Source: Brevundimonas sp. (GTDB taxonomy: Bacteria; Pseudomonadota; Alphaproteobacteria; Caulobacterales; Caulobacteraceae). Taken from it: 53,958 nt of DNA. The stretch is from positions 1 to 53,958 of the forward strand of contig NZ_JAUXQZ010000018.1 of NCBI RefSeq assembly GCF_030682035.1, read 5' to 3'. Both the position numbers and the translations under genes were made by a program. This document shows positions 44,186 through 53,605 of the stretch, in pieces. The notes under the pieces were generated by a model that made no database searches, was not told the DNA's origin, and saw nothing but the letters and a program-made list of their open reading frames with translations. The number at the start of each line of letters is the position of its first letter. Within the stretch, counting starts at the first letter, position 1.

Positions 44186-45315
44186 CCCCTCACCCCCTCA
44201 TGCACCACGGCCCCGCCGTGCGTCACCGCCGACGCCTTGAGGATCTCGTCCTCCATATCCAGCGCGAGCGCCCCGTCAACAATCATCAGCCCGACGAAGG
44301 CGACCAGGTTCTTGGCGTAGAGCGCCGAGGCGTCCGCCGCGATCCGGCCCGGCAGATTGGTATGGCCGACGATCGACACGCCGTTGGCGGTGGTCACCAC
44401 CTCGCCGGCCTTGGCCCCTTCAACATTGCCCCCCGCCTCGACCGCCAGGTCGATCAGCACCGAGCCCGGCTTCATCGTCGCCACCTGGGCCGCGCTGACC
44501 AGCACCGGCGCCGCGCGGCCGGGGATCAGGGCGGTGGTGATGACGATGTCCTGCTTCCTGATGTGCTCGCCGGTCAGTTCGGCCTGTTTGGCCTGATACT
44601 CCGGGCTCATCGGCTTGGCGTAGCCGCCGGCCGTCTGGGCGTTCCTGAACTCCTCATCCTCGACGGCGAGGAATTTGGCGCCCAGTGATTCCACCTGTTC
44701 CTTGGTCGCGGGACGGACGTCGGTGGCCGTGACCACCGCCCCCATGCGCCGCGCCGTGGCGATGGCCTGCAAGCCCGCCACGCCCACGCCCATGATGAAG
44801 ACCTTGGCCGGCGCCACCGTGCCCGCCGCCGTCATCATCATCGGAAAGCCCTTGCCATAGGCCCAGGCCGCCTCGATCACCGCGCGATAGCCGGCGAGGT
44901 TCGCCTGAGACGACAGGGCGTCCATCACCTGCGCCCGCGAAATCCGCGGCACGAACTCCATGGCGAAGGCGGTGGCGTTGGCCCCGGCCAGAGCCGTCAC
45001 CGTCTCCCTGTCGCGCCAGGCGTCCAGCAGGGCCACGACGATCGCGCCCGGCTTCAGCGCGCTGGTCTCCTGCGCCGTCGGCCCGCGCACCTTCAGCACG
45101 ATGTCGGCGCCCGACAGGACCGCCTTGGTGTCCTTGGCCACGGTCGCGCCCGCAGCGGCGTAGTCGTCATCCGGAATGGAGGAGCCGGCGCCGGTCCCGG
45201 CCTCGACCGTCACGGTCGCGCCCATGGCGACGAATTTCTTCACCGTTTCCGGGGTGATGGCGCAGCGCGTCTCGCCGTCTCGGCGTTCGCGGGTCACAGC
45301 GATGGCGACAGCCAA
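44182..45315 (-). CDS. pntAa: NAD(P) transhydrogenase subunit alpha, NAD-binding part
   Basis: A 377-residue soluble domain that binds NAD(H) and is related to alanine dehydrogenase. It has ERRDGETRCAITPETVKKF, the nucleotide motif GVGVAGLQAIATARRMGAVVTATDVRP, and the C-terminal NLPGRIAADASALYAKNL. The TTG start is supported by GGAGGG 7 bases upstream and by the conserved N-terminus. It is the first gene of the interrupted pnt operon. Confidence 0.96.
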   Translation of the reverse strand: MAVAIAVTRERRDGETRCAITPETVKKFVAMGATVTVEAGTGAGSSIPDDDYAAAGATVAKDTKAVLSGADIVLKVRGPTAQETSALKPGAIVVALLDAWRDRETVTALAGANATAFAMEFVPRISRAQVMDALSSQANLAGYRAVIEAAWAYGKGFPMMMTAAGTVAPAKVFIMGVGVAGLQAIATARRMGAVVTATDVRPATKEQVESLGAKFLAVEDEEFRNAQTAGGYAKPMSPEYQAKQAELTGEHIRKQDIVITTALIPGRAAPVLVSAAQVATMKPGSVLIDLAVEAGGNVEGAKAGEVVTTANGVSIVGHTNLPGRIAADASALYAKNLVAFVGLMIVDGALALDMEDEILKASAVTHGGAVVHEGVRG

Positions 45316-45385
45316 GCGAATCCCTCCGTCTCTCGACGGACGACGTTAGGCTTATCCGGGACGGCGCGTCAAAGCGGCTGTGCCC

Positions 45386-45628
45386 CTAGTGTGAAGGCTT
45401 GGACTTCAGCAAGAAATACCCGGCCACCAGCAGCACCACCGCCGCGATCGCGCCGCCGATGAAGCTGCCGCCCGGCTGGAACCACATGGTCAGGAACAGG
45501 AGGGTCGCCGAGATGGTCAGCGAGCCCCATTTGGCCAGGCCGACGAAGGCGTCAAACGTCGATTCCTGTTCGCTGATCTCCTGCGAACCGCGGACGTAGT
45601 GATCGGAAGCATCATGCGGATCGGCCAT
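45386..45628 (-). CDS. aa3-type cytochrome c oxidase subunit IV
   Basis: An 80-residue protein with the alphaproteobacterial subunit IV signature: an acidic N-terminal stretch, ESTFDAFVGLAKWGSL, and a membrane helix; a second hydrophobic stretch follows. It is a small, dispensable subunit of the aa3 oxidase. As is usual, it lies away from the main oxidase genes. It supports the alphaproteobacterial origin of this part. Confidence 0.85.
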   Translation of the reverse strand: MADPHDASDHYVRGSQEISEQESTFDAFVGLAKWGSLTISATLLFLTMWFQPGGSFIGGAIAAVVLLVAGYFLLKSKPSH

Positions 45629-45688
45629 GGGTGTTGTCCGGGACTCAGATCAATCGGTGGCCGCTTTATAGCGGGCCTTGGCTCAGGC

Positions 45689-45955
45689 TCAAGCCGACTT
45701 GCGATGGCTGAGCATATAGTCGCGCAACACCCGGTTCACGGCGGTCTGGTATTTCGGTTCGCTGCCCTTGAACCAGGCCACCACATCGGCGTCCAGCCGG
45801 ATGGTCACAGCCTGCTTCTGGGGGCGGTAGAACACGCCACGTCGCCATCCACTGAAGTCTGTCACTGCTGGGGCATCGCTGTAGTCGATCTGATCGTCCG
45901 TCATCGCTTCGATAGCGGCCAATTCAGCTGAGATATCCCTCGTTGCCGGTTTCAT
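45689..45955 (-). CDS. brnA: BrnA family antitoxin
   Basis: An 88-residue reading from ATG 45955; a GTG at 45970 is an alternative. The C-terminal QAVTIRLDADVVAWFKGSEPKYQTAVNRVLRDYM is the ribbon-helix-helix domain of BrnA, and the first half (TDFSGWRRGVFYRP) would bind the toxin. The start lies inside the brnT 3' end, as is normal for this toxin-first module. Confidence 0.92.
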   Translation of the reverse strand: MKPATRDISAELAAIEAMTDDQIDYSDAPAVTDFSGWRRGVFYRPQKQAVTIRLDADVVAWFKGSEPKYQTAVNRVLRDYMLSHRKSA

Positions 45956-46223
45956 ATCCCTGGATTTCACGTCTGTTCGCCTTTCGGGCTGTGATCACGC
46001 GCACGTAGATTTCGCCATCTTCATCAAGCCATGTGTGGCCGACGAAAAATATGGTGGTGAAGCCGATCCGTCCGACTGTTCTCCACCGCTCTTCACCATC
46101 GACGACCCGGTCATGGCCGCTGATTGCTGCCGGATCGTCAAACACCTTGATGGCCACATCGAACGCGACGCCGTGCTTGATCAGATTACTCCGTGCCTTC
46201 GCCTCGTCCCAGTCGAACGTCAT
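45924..46223 (-). CDS. brnT: BrnT family ribonuclease toxin
   Basis: A 99-residue RelE-like ribonuclease of the BrnT family: FDWDEAKARSNLIKHGVAFDVAIKVFDDP, GEERWRTVGRIG and RVITARKANRRE are the family landmarks. The ATG at 46223 is chosen because MTFDWDE is the conserved beginning. It inhibits translation when BrnA is lost. Upstream is a small palindrome that may be the autoregulatory site. Confidence 0.92.
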   Translation of the reverse strand: MTFDWDEAKARSNLIKHGVAFDVAIKVFDDPAAISGHDRVVDGEERWRTVGRIGFTTIFFVGHTWLDEDGEIYVRVITARKANRREIQGYETGNEGYLS

Positions 46224-46245
46224 CGGCCCCCTCATACATACAGAT

Positions 46246-46257
46246 TTGTACTTACAA
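46246..46257. promoter_or_regulatory. Palindrome upstream of brnT, candidate BrnA operator
   Basis: TTGTA-CT-TACAA lies 23 bases before the brnT ATG in an AT-rich patch (ATACATACAGATTTGTACTTACAATAT is split here as ATACATACAG, then the palindrome). BrnA proteins repress their own operon, so this is a reasonable site, and it also touches the end of the peptidase gene. Confidence 0.4.
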
Positions 46258-46259
46258 TA

Positions 46260-48062
46260 TCAAGCCACCGCCTCAAACTGATCGATCAACCGCTCCAGCC
46301 GCCGGCAGCCGATGCTCCAGAACGCCGGGTCTCGCGGGTTTAGGCCGAACGGGGCCAGGGCCTCGACATAGCCGCGCGATCCGCCGCCCGCGAGCAGCGC
46401 CCGGTACAGGGGCGTGAAGCCCTCGGGATCCCTGGCCCGCGTCTCCATCAGCGCGGCCACCAGCAAGTCTCCGAAGGCATAGGCATAGACATAGAAGGGC
46501 GAGTGGACGAAGTGGCTGACATAGCTCCACCAGTTTTCGTAGCCGGGGTTCAGCGTCACCGCCGGGCCCAGCGACGCGCCCATTTCCTCCAGGAACAGCT
46601 CGCCGATCCGTCCGACCGCGACCTCGCCCGCCGCCCGCTCGTCGTGGAAGCGGGTCTCAAACCGGTGGAAGGCGATCTGACGCACGACGGTGTTGAGCCC
46701 GTCCTCGATCCGCCCCGCCAGCAGGCCACGCTGCTCGGCCTTGGGCGCCGTCGTCAAAAGCCGATCGAAGGTCAGACCCTCAGCGAAGATCGAGGCCGTC
46801 TCGGCGAGCGTCAGTGGCGTATCCGCAAGCAACGACCCCTGCCCCGCGGCCAGCATCTGGTGCACCCCGTGCCCCAGCTCATGCGCCAACGTCAGCACGT
46901 CTCGCCGCTCGCCCATCCAGTTCAGGAACACATAGGGGTGCCGGTCCGAGGTCACCGGGTGGGCATAGGCACCCGACTGTTTGCCCGGCCGCGCCTTGCC
47001 GTCGATCCACGGCTTGTCAAAGAATCCGCCGGCCCGGTCCGCGAACTCCGGGCCGAGATCGGCGAAACTTTCCAGCACCAGCGCCTTGCCCGCCGCCCAG
47101 TCGTAGCCGCGCGGCGCCGTCGTCTCGATCGGGGCGTTGCGGTCCCACTGGTCCAGTTTCGCCCGGCCCATGGCCCGGGCCTTGAGCGCGTAATAGCGGT
47201 GCGACAGTTTCGGATAGGCGGCGGCCACGGCCTGGGTCATGGCGTCGACCGACTCGCCGTCGACCTCATTGGACAGGTGGCGCGCGTCCGCCGGGCGCTT
47301 GAAGCCCCGCCATTTGTCTTCCAGCGCCTTGTCGGCCGCGACCGTGTTCATCACCAGCGCCATGGTCTGGGTCCGCGCCGCCAGCGCCTCGTTCAGCCCC
47401 TCGGCCGCGCCCTTGCGCCGCGCCGCCTTGGGGTCCGACAGCCGGTTCAGCGCCTCTGACAAAGTCAGTTCGTCCTTGCCCGCCCTGACCTTCATCGCCG
47501 CCAGCGTCTCGTCGAACAGCCGCGGCCACTGGGCGCTGATCGGCCCGCGCTCGGCCAGGAAGGTCTCCAGTTCGTTGGACAGCTCGTGCGGCTTCATCGC
47601 CCGCACCCGCCGCAGCCAGGGCCGCCAGCGCGCCGCGCCGGGATGCGCCGCCAGCGCCGCCTCGATCTCGACCTCCTCCAGCTGGTTGACCTCCAACGTG
47701 ACCCAGACGGTCGGCGTGGCGATGGCCGTCAACTTCTCCCGCACAGTCGCCTCGAAGCCCTGGGCCGCCGCATCGCTGCGGTTGGTCGAGGCCGCCAGAA
47801 AGGCATAGGCCCCCAACGCGCCCAGCACGTCCGACGCCTGTTCGTACAGGCTCACCGCCCGGTCCAGTCGCTCGCCGAGCACCGCCGGCTCGGCCCGCGC
47901 CTCGACCAGCTTGCCCTGCAAGGCGTTCAGCTCATCGACCATGCCGCGCGTACGGTTCAGGTCGGCCTCGATCCGGGCATCCTCGCGCGAGGCGTACAGG
48001 TCGGACAGGTCCCACAGGGGGGCGTCCAGCGGATCGGCGGGGGTCTTGAAAGGTGCGTTCAT
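46260..48062 (-). CDS. pepF: M3 family oligoendopeptidase
   Basis: A cytosolic zinc metallopeptidase that cuts short peptides. The 600-residue protein from ATG 48062 begins MNAPFKTPADPLDAPLWDLSDLY and has the zinc motif HELGH in TLAHELGHGVHQML near residue 391, with the third ligand Glu in LAETASIFAE. Length is that of PepF. The TGA-side end is followed by brnT with little space. Confidence 0.93.
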   Translation of the reverse strand: MNAPFKTPADPLDAPLWDLSDLYASREDARIEADLNRTRGMVDELNALQGKLVEARAEPAVLGERLDRAVSLYEQASDVLGALGAYAFLAASTNRSDAAAQGFEATVREKLTAIATPTVWVTLEVNQLEEVEIEAALAAHPGAARWRPWLRRVRAMKPHELSNELETFLAERGPISAQWPRLFDETLAAMKVRAGKDELTLSEALNRLSDPKAARRKGAAEGLNEALAARTQTMALVMNTVAADKALEDKWRGFKRPADARHLSNEVDGESVDAMTQAVAAAYPKLSHRYYALKARAMGRAKLDQWDRNAPIETTAPRGYDWAAGKALVLESFADLGPEFADRAGGFFDKPWIDGKARPGKQSGAYAHPVTSDRHPYVFLNWMGERRDVLTLAHELGHGVHQMLAAGQGSLLADTPLTLAETASIFAEGLTFDRLLTTAPKAEQRGLLAGRIEDGLNTVVRQIAFHRFETRFHDERAAGEVAVGRIGELFLEEMGASLGPAVTLNPGYENWWSYVSHFVHSPFYVYAYAFGDLLVAALMETRARDPEGFTPLYRALLAGGGSRGYVEALAPFGLNPRDPAFWSIGCRRLERLIDQFEAVA

Positions 48063-48140
48063 GCCCTTCGTTGTGGGGATGCGGGCGGCCCGGCGCAACA
48101 TTGCGCGCCCATACTCATGCCGACCGCGCCCTGCTGGCGG

Positions 48141-48722
48141 CTACTTGCTGCGGACAGCGCTCGAAGGTGCCAAGCCTGCGCCTTCACGCATGCCCTCCAG
48201 CATCTCCCGCTGCTCCTCGGGAGAGCAGCCGTAGTGCTGGCACATCCGGGTCGCCATCTTTTCGAGCAGTTGCGGCACCACGCTCATGACCGCGCGATCA
48301 GCCTCAGGCATGACCTCGATCGACTTGTCGGCGATCGAACGGCCCAAGGGGGTGTCATAGAAGGCGACCAGGGCGGTCAGTTCTTCTTCGGTGAAGGTGG
48401 CGGCATAGACGGGAACCATCTCCGTGATCATCTGCGGCACCATATCGGCGGTCAGTTCGGCGGTCAGGCTCAACAGCATGCGACGGTCCTCGTCCGGCAT
48501 CGCCTGAATCTCGCTGTCGTTCTCGAACTCCGCGCCGAGCATTTGATGGAGCACGCCCTCGAACTGGTCCGTCATCAACAGGTCCAGATACTGCCGCGTC
48601 AGCGCCATCCGGCGTGGAGATGGCGATGTCGCGGCCTGTTCCACCTGCTGCGCGGCGCTGGGCGCGGCCGGAAACGCCACGACCGCGAAAATCGCAGCCA
48701 GACAGACAATCATGAAACGCAT
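48141..48722 (-). CDS. Exported DUF2059 protein
   Basis: A 193-residue protein with a signal peptide (MRFMIVCLAAIFAVVAFPAAPSAAQQ, cut after the second AA) and a DUF2059 domain (FEGVLHQMLGAEF; FTEEELTALVAFYDTPLGRSIADK). It acts in the periplasm; no function is established for the family. Read from ATG 48722, the upstream frame being an artefact. Confidence 0.88.
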   Translation of the reverse strand: MRFMIVCLAAIFAVVAFPAAPSAAQQVEQAATSPSPRRMALTRQYLDLLMTDQFEGVLHQMLGAEFENDSEIQAMPDEDRRMLLSLTAELTADMVPQMITEMVPVYAATFTEEELTALVAFYDTPLGRSIADKSIEVMPEADRAVMSVVPQLLEKMATRMCQHYGCSPEEQREMLEGMREGAGLAPSSAVRSK

Positions 48723-48780
48723 ACTCAGTCCCCCCGTTTGGCCCATGATCACGCGGCACTGCGCCCGGCACAACCCCCGA

Positions 48781-49215
48781 TCATGGTTGGTAGGCGCGGA
48801 TGATCTCGGCCAGATCCGGCTCGCTGACGCAGGCCGCTGCCTGTTCGGCCGACATCCAGACCCGATCGCGCTCGGCCTGCTCCTGCCAGACGGGGTGCTC
48901 GAACCGCACCTCCAGCGCATGGATCGCGACCACGCACCAGCGCGACGCGCGACGCTTCAGCACCTTGAGATAGCGGAAGGTCCCGATCGGCGCTTCGGTG
49001 ATGCGCCCCTCGATCCCGGCCTCCTCCAGCGCTTCCTGCGCGGCGGACTCGGCGTCGGTCTTGCCGGCCATCCGTCCGCCCTTGGGCGTGACCCAGCGCC
49101 GGGTCTCCCGCGAGGTGACCAGCATGAACTCGAGCCCCTCTGCTCCTCGCCGCCACGGCAGAGCGGCGACTTGGCGCCGTTCGGCCGGCGGAGTGCGGAT
49201 CGTCGGGGTCGTCAT
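48781..49215 (-). CDS. Nudix hydrolase
   Basis: A 144-residue Nudix protein with the motif region PKGGRMAGKTDAESAAQEALEEAGIEG. Compared with GX5EX7REUXEEXGU the arginine is replaced by glutamine (AAQEALEEAG), while the metal-binding glutamates remain. The family resembles small diphosphoinositol or diadenosine polyphosphate hydrolases of alphaproteobacteria. Substrate is unknown. It precedes the DUF2059 gene on the same strand. Confidence 0.88.
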   Translation of the reverse strand: MTTPTIRTPPAERRQVAALPWRRGAEGLEFMLVTSRETRRWVTPKGGRMAGKTDAESAAQEALEEAGIEGRITEAPIGTFRYLKVLKRRASRWCVVAIHALEVRFEHPVWQEQAERDRVWMSAEQAAACVSEPDLAEIIRAYQP

Positions 49216-49254
49216 CGCCGGAACCGTCCGTCATCGGAGGATTCCTTGCAAACA

Positions 49255-49288
49255 AAAAGGGCGGCAGACCTGCGGTCGCCGCCCTTTC
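49255..49288 (-). terminator. Terminator downstream of rplA
   Basis: AAAGGGCGGC and GCCGCCCTTT form a perfect stem around a short loop, with A-rich flank on the minus-strand downstream side (AACAAAAAG on the plus strand, giving a T-run). It closes the rplK-rplA transcript and, read the other way, may also work weakly. Confidence 0.85.
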
Positions 49289-49307
49289 CGTTGCAGTTCA
49301 AGCAGTA

Positions 49308-49997
<690 letters not shown>

Positions 49998-50001
49998 GTG
50001 C

Positions 50002-50433
50002 TTAGCCCTCCACGACGTTGAGGCCCATGGCGCGAGCCGAGCCTTCGATGATCTTGGTCGCGGCGTCCAGGTCGTTCGCGTTCAGATCCTTCATCTTCTT
50101 CTCGGCAATCTCACGCAGCTGGCTGCGCTTGATCTTGCCGGCCACTTCGCGGCCCGTCATTTTGGAGCCCGAGGTGATCCCTGCGGCCTGTTTGATGAAG
50201 TGGGTCGCGGGCGGGGTCTTGGTGACGAAGGTGAAGCTCTTGTCCTGATAGACGGTGATCACCGTCGGCAGGGGCGTGCCTTTGACTTCCTTCTCGGTGC
50301 GGGCGTTGAACTCCTTGACGAAGCCCATGATGTTGACGCCGCGCTGGCCGAGGGCCGGCCCGATCGGGGGGGAAGGCGTGGCGGAACCCGCCGGCACCTG
50401 CAGTTTGATATAGCCCAGAATCTTCTTGGCCAT
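50002..50433 (-). CDS. rplK: 50S ribosomal protein L11
   Basis: L11 builds the GTPase-associated centre with 23S rRNA. The 143-residue protein has [29 protein letters not shown] and the C-terminal rRNA-binding helix region. It is separated from nusG by a 297-base gap that contains a palindromic repeat, so the usual nusG-rplK link may be loosened. Confidence 0.98.
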   Translation of the reverse strand: MAKKILGYIKLQVPAGSATPSPPIGPALGQRGVNIMGFVKEFNARTEKEVKGTPLPTVITVYQDKSFTFVTKTPPATHFIKQAAGITSGSKMTGREVAGKIKRSQLREIAEKKMKDLNANDLDAATKIIEGSARAMGLNVVEG

Positions 50434-50585
50434 TGGTCTCTCCTTACGATGGCCCTGAACTCAATCAGGACCGGTGAGCCGTGGTCTGGCATGGCTGCCT
50501 CCCACGGATTTGCGTGATCGCTCACGCCGCCCTGTACAGAGCGAGGCGCGCGTGTAGCAGAAGCGAGGGACTGAAGCAACGCGTT

Positions 50586-50726
50586 CTCCCTCCCCTTCAT
50601 GGGGAGGGACGGCGAGGCGGAGCCGAACCCGGGTGGGGAATTGCGAAGCCGGGCGCTGTCCGTGCGGAACTGGCGTTCCCCACCCGGGTCGCTGACCGTT
50701 GTCCCTCCCCACTTCGGGGGAGGGAG
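50586..50726. repeat. Intergenic palindromic repeat, family C
   Basis: About 140 bases with inverted ends CTCCCTCCCC and GGGGGAGGGAG and an inner inverted pair CCCGGGTGGGGAA / TTCCCCACCCGGG (50630-50640 and 50676-50690). It lies between nusG and rplK and ends 5 bases before the nusG stop codon. The rest of the gap, 50434-50585, has no gene I can support. Confidence 0.75.
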
Positions 50727-50730
50727 ACGC

Positions 50731-51309
50731 TTACGAGGCGTTCTTCTCGACCTGATTGTATTCCAGATCGACCGGCGTCGGGCGGCCGAAGATGGACACG
50801 GCCACGCGCAGGCGGGCGCTGTCCTCGTCGACGCTTTCGACCTGGCCCTCGAAGCTGGCGAAGGGTCCGTCGATGACCTTGACGGTCTCGCCGATGTCGA
50901 AGCGGATGGTGGGCTTGGGACGTTCGACGCCCTCCTCCACCTGGCCGATGATGTTCTGGACTTCCTTCTCGGACACCGGCAGCGGCTTGGTGCCGCCCGC
51001 GGCGCCGAGGAAGCCGGTCACCTTCGGCGTATTCTTGACCAGGTGATAGGCGTCATCCGTCATCTCCATCTTCACCAGCACATAGCCCGGGAAGAATTTG
51101 CGCTCGGAGTTCACCTTCCGGCCGCGACGGATTTCGACCACGTCCTCGGTCGGGACCAGAATTTCAGAGAAACAGTCCTCAAGACCCTGCTGGCGCGCCT
51201 GATCGGTCAGGTGCTGGGCGACCTTCTTCTCGAAGTTCGAATAGGCGTGGACGATGTACCACTTGTGCCGGGGATTGGCGGCGGGCTTGGCAGGGGCTGC
51301 GTCGGTCAT
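50731..51309 (-). CDS. nusG: Transcription termination/antitermination factor NusG
   Basis: NusG binds RNA polymerase and links it to the ribosome or Rho. The 192-residue protein has the NGN domain (KWYIVHAYSNFEKKVAQHL, FFPGYVLVKMEM) and the KOW domain near the end (DGPFASFEGQVESVDEDSARL). The first about 15 residues are an Ala/Pro-rich addition. It follows secE by 12 bases. Confidence 0.97.
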   Translation of the reverse strand: MTDAAPAKPAANPRHKWYIVHAYSNFEKKVAQHLTDQARQQGLEDCFSEILVPTEDVVEIRRGRKVNSERKFFPGYVLVKMEMTDDAYHLVKNTPKVTGFLGAAGGTKPLPVSEKEVQNIIGQVEEGVERPKPTIRFDIGETVKVIDGPFASFEGQVESVDEDSARLRVAVSIFGRPTPVDLEYNQVEKNAS

Positions 51310-51321
51310 GAGGGGTCTTTC

Positions 51322-51612
51322 TTACTGGCCGATCGCGAGCACGAAGCGCGACAGGAAACCCAGGCCGGTGTCGACGACGAAGAAGAAGACCGCGGCGATC
51401 AGCACCATGATGAACACCATCACCGAGGTGATCCAGGTCTCCTTGCGGCTCGGCCACACGATCTTGCGCCCTTCGGCGCGAACCTGGCTGGCGAACTGCG
51501 GAATCGATGTCCGCTTCTTCGGCGCCACGGCGTCAGTCGCCACGGCCGCGCCGACTATGGCGGGCTGGACGGTCTGTGTACGGCGCCCGGAAGGGCTCTT
51601 GGCCTTGGCCAT
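51322..51612 (-). CDS. secE: Preprotein translocase subunit SecE
   Basis: The small clamp subunit of SecYEG. The 96-residue protein has a basic, disordered N-terminus of about 35 residues, the amphipathic helix with VRAEGRKIVWPSRKET, and one membrane helix (VMVFIMVLIAAVFFFVVD). Its position after tRNA-Trp and before nusG is the conserved arrangement. Confidence 0.96.
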   Translation of the reverse strand: MAKAKSPSGRRTQTVQPAIVGAAVATDAVAPKKRTSIPQFASQVRAEGRKIVWPSRKETWITSVMVFIMVLIAAVFFFVVDTGLGFLSRFVLAIGQ

Positions 51613-51676
51613 GCTCGGTTCTCGTTTTCAACGCAGTCTGACGATGCAGATGGGGACCCGCACCGTCAGTGAAAAG

Positions 51677-51752
51677 TGGCAGGAGTGGAGGGACTCGAAC
51701 CCACGACCCTCGGTTTTGGAGACCGATGCTCTACCAGCTGAGCTACACTCCT
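51677..51752 (-). tRNA. tRNA-Trp (anticodon CCA)
   Basis: Read on the minus strand, the acceptor arm AGGAGTG pairs with CACTCCT; the D arm has AGCTCAGCTGGTAGAGC, the anticodon loop is CTCCAAA with CCA, and the T arm has GGGTTCGAGTCCC. The CCA end is encoded (GCCA after the acceptor stem). It sits between tuf-side genes and secE, the usual place for tRNA-Trp. Confidence 0.97.
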
Positions 51753-51863
51753 GTGTTCCGGACAAAACTCTAACGCGCCGGAGGGTCGCCCCCCAGGCGC
51801 GCTCGGCTCCGCCAGACCGCGGCGTATGCCCGACCGCGCGGGGGTTTTCAAGCGGATTGGGCG

Positions 51864-53198
51864 CTAATCGTCGTACTGTTCGGCCACGGCCCGGGCCTCA
51901 TCCTCCGGCTTGACCACCTGTTTGAACAACAGTTTGTCGATGCGGCGGTCGTCCATGTCGATGACCTCGACCTCGAACCGGCCCAGCTGCAGGATTTCGC
52001 CTTCCGACGGCACCCGCGAAAGCTGGTGCAGCACCAGGCCGGCGACGGTGTGGAAACCGTCGGCCTCGCCGAAATCCTCGCCCAGGGTGTCCGCCAGTTC
52101 GTCGATGTCGGTCTGGCCGTCGACCAGCCAGCTGCCGTCCTCGCGCTGGCGCACATTGACCTCGGCGTCGTCGTGACCCTCGTCGAAGTCGCCGGCGATC
52201 ATTTCCAGCAGGTCGGTCGCCGTCACCACGCCCTCGAAGGCCCCGTACTCGTCGACCAGGAAGGCCATGTGGACCTTGGAGGCCTTCATGATCCCTAGCG
52301 CCTTGAGCACCGAGGTCGACTGCGGGATGAAGGCCGGCGTCTGCACCAGACGCTCGACATTGAACTCGCCGTTGTCGAGCAGGCTGTCCAGCAGGTCTTT
52401 CTTGTGGATGACGCCCAGCGGATTATCGACGTCGTTCTCACGCGCCACGACGATGCGGGAATAGGGGCAGGTGCGCACCTCCTGCCGCAGCTGTTCCTCG
52501 CTGTCGTCCAGCGCGATCCAGAAGACCTCGTGGCGCGGCGTCATGGCCACCCGGATGGGGCGGTCACCGAGGCGCAGGATCTCCTCGATCATCTCCTGCT
52601 CTTCCGGCTCGATCAGACCCGACGCCGTGCCCTCGGCGATCATCGTCTCGACCTCTTCCTGGGTCACGTCCGAGCCGTCGCGGTCCTTGACGTTCATCAG
52701 CTTCAGGATGGCCGAGGTCGAGGCGGTCAGGACCACCACGAACGGCTTCAGCACAATGGCCACGGTCGAGATCGGCGCCGCCATCTTGGACGCGATCGCT
52801 TCCGGGAAGATCAGCGCCAGACGTTTGGGCACCAGTTCGCCGACGATCACCGAGACATAGGTGATGAAGATGATGACCAGGGTGGTCGATATGATCTGCG
52901 CCCAATGGCCAAGGAACGGAAAGGCCGCGGTCAGGATGAGATCCAGTTCGCCGGCGATGGCCGCCTGGCCATAGGCGCCCGCGGCGATCCCGATCAGGGT
53001 GATGCCGACCTGCACGGCCGACAGGAAATGGGTCGGCTCTTCGGCCAACTTCAGGGCGGCGCGCGCGCCCCTGTCGCCGCGTTCGGCGCGGCTTTGCAGC
53101 TTGGATTTGCGGGATGAGACGACCGCCAGTTCGGTCATGGCGAACAGGCCGTTTAGCACCACCAGAAGCAGAACGACGACGATGGCGAAGGCTAACAT
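51864..53198 (-). CDS. CorC/HlyC-type hemolysin family membrane protein
   Basis: A 444-residue protein with an N-terminal DUF21/CNNM membrane domain (three or four helices, MTELAVVSSRKSKLQSRAERGDRGA), a pair of CBS domains (RVAMTPRHEVFWIAL; FIPQSTSVLKALGIMK), and a C-terminal CorC_HlyC domain. Relatives are tied to magnesium or cobalt efflux. ATG 53198 is chosen because the hydrophobic helix begins right after it. Confidence 0.93.
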   Translation of the reverse strand: MLAFAIVVVLLLVVLNGLFAMTELAVVSSRKSKLQSRAERGDRGARAALKLAEEPTHFLSAVQVGITLIGIAAGAYGQAAIAGELDLILTAAFPFLGHWAQIISTTLVIIFITYVSVIVGELVPKRLALIFPEAIASKMAAPISTVAIVLKPFVVVLTASTSAILKLMNVKDRDGSDVTQEEVETMIAEGTASGLIEPEEQEMIEEILRLGDRPIRVAMTPRHEVFWIALDDSEEQLRQEVRTCPYSRIVVARENDVDNPLGVIHKKDLLDSLLDNGEFNVERLVQTPAFIPQSTSVLKALGIMKASKVHMAFLVDEYGAFEGVVTATDLLEMIAGDFDEGHDDAEVNVRQREDGSWLVDGQTDIDELADTLGEDFGEADGFHTVAGLVLHQLSRVPSEGEILQLGRFEVEVIDMDDRRIDKLLFKQVVKPEDEARAVAEQYDD

Positions 53199-53351
53199 CC
53201 AGGGGGGTCGAAACCGGCGCGGCGCGACAGTCGGCGTCCGCGGGCGGGATGATAGGGGGATTTCGCCCCCGCCGCCATGGATTCCTTCGAGGCCGAAATC
53301 GGTCTTGCGGACACAGTCCAGCAAGGCTCAGATTTCGCACAGCAAATCAGA

Positions 53352-53477
53352 TCAGCGCGTGCGACCGACCTCGACGCCGCCATAGGCCCCGCGCGAGCCG
53401 TTGTCAGGCAGCGCCGCACAGGCCGACATGCCGATGAAGGTGCCGATGAACAGGCCGATCCGAAGCGCGCGCAGCAT
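53352..53477 (-). CDS. 41-residue secreted or lipoprotein-like small protein
   Basis: A short reading frame, MLRALRIGLFIGTFIGMSAC then AALPDNGSRGAYGG and a TGA. It has a basic start, a hydrophobic run and a cysteine at residue 20 in a GMSAC context, roughly a lipobox, followed by a short Gly-rich tail. Such tiny lipoproteins exist in proteobacteria. No strong ribosome binding site is visible. It lies 153 bases before the CorC gene on the same strand. Confidence 0.55.
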   Translation of the reverse strand: MLRALRIGLFIGTFIGMSACAALPDNGSRGAYGGVEVGRTR

Positions 53478-53570
53478 GGTTACTGAATCCCTAACGTCCG
53501 TAATGCGAACGTAGGGGGGTGTTCAGGGTTCCGCGCAAGCGGATGCACGACGATGGGGCGCCTTAACCCT

Positions 53571-53593
53571 CCTTCTCCCGCCAGGGGAGAAGG
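53571..53593. repeat. Short palindromic repeat (CCTTCTCCC/GGGAGAAGG type)
   Basis: CCTTCTCCCG and its near-complement GGGGAGAAGG flank a tiny loop. It resembles the outer ends of the longer repeats elsewhere in this part and precedes the tuf terminator. Confidence 0.6.
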
Positions 53594-53605
53594 TGGCGCC
53601 AAGCA

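Noticed and set aside
53192..53419. 75-codon minus-strand frame upstream of the CorC gene
   Set aside because: Overlaps the start of the CorC gene and the better 41-residue candidate; composition looks random.
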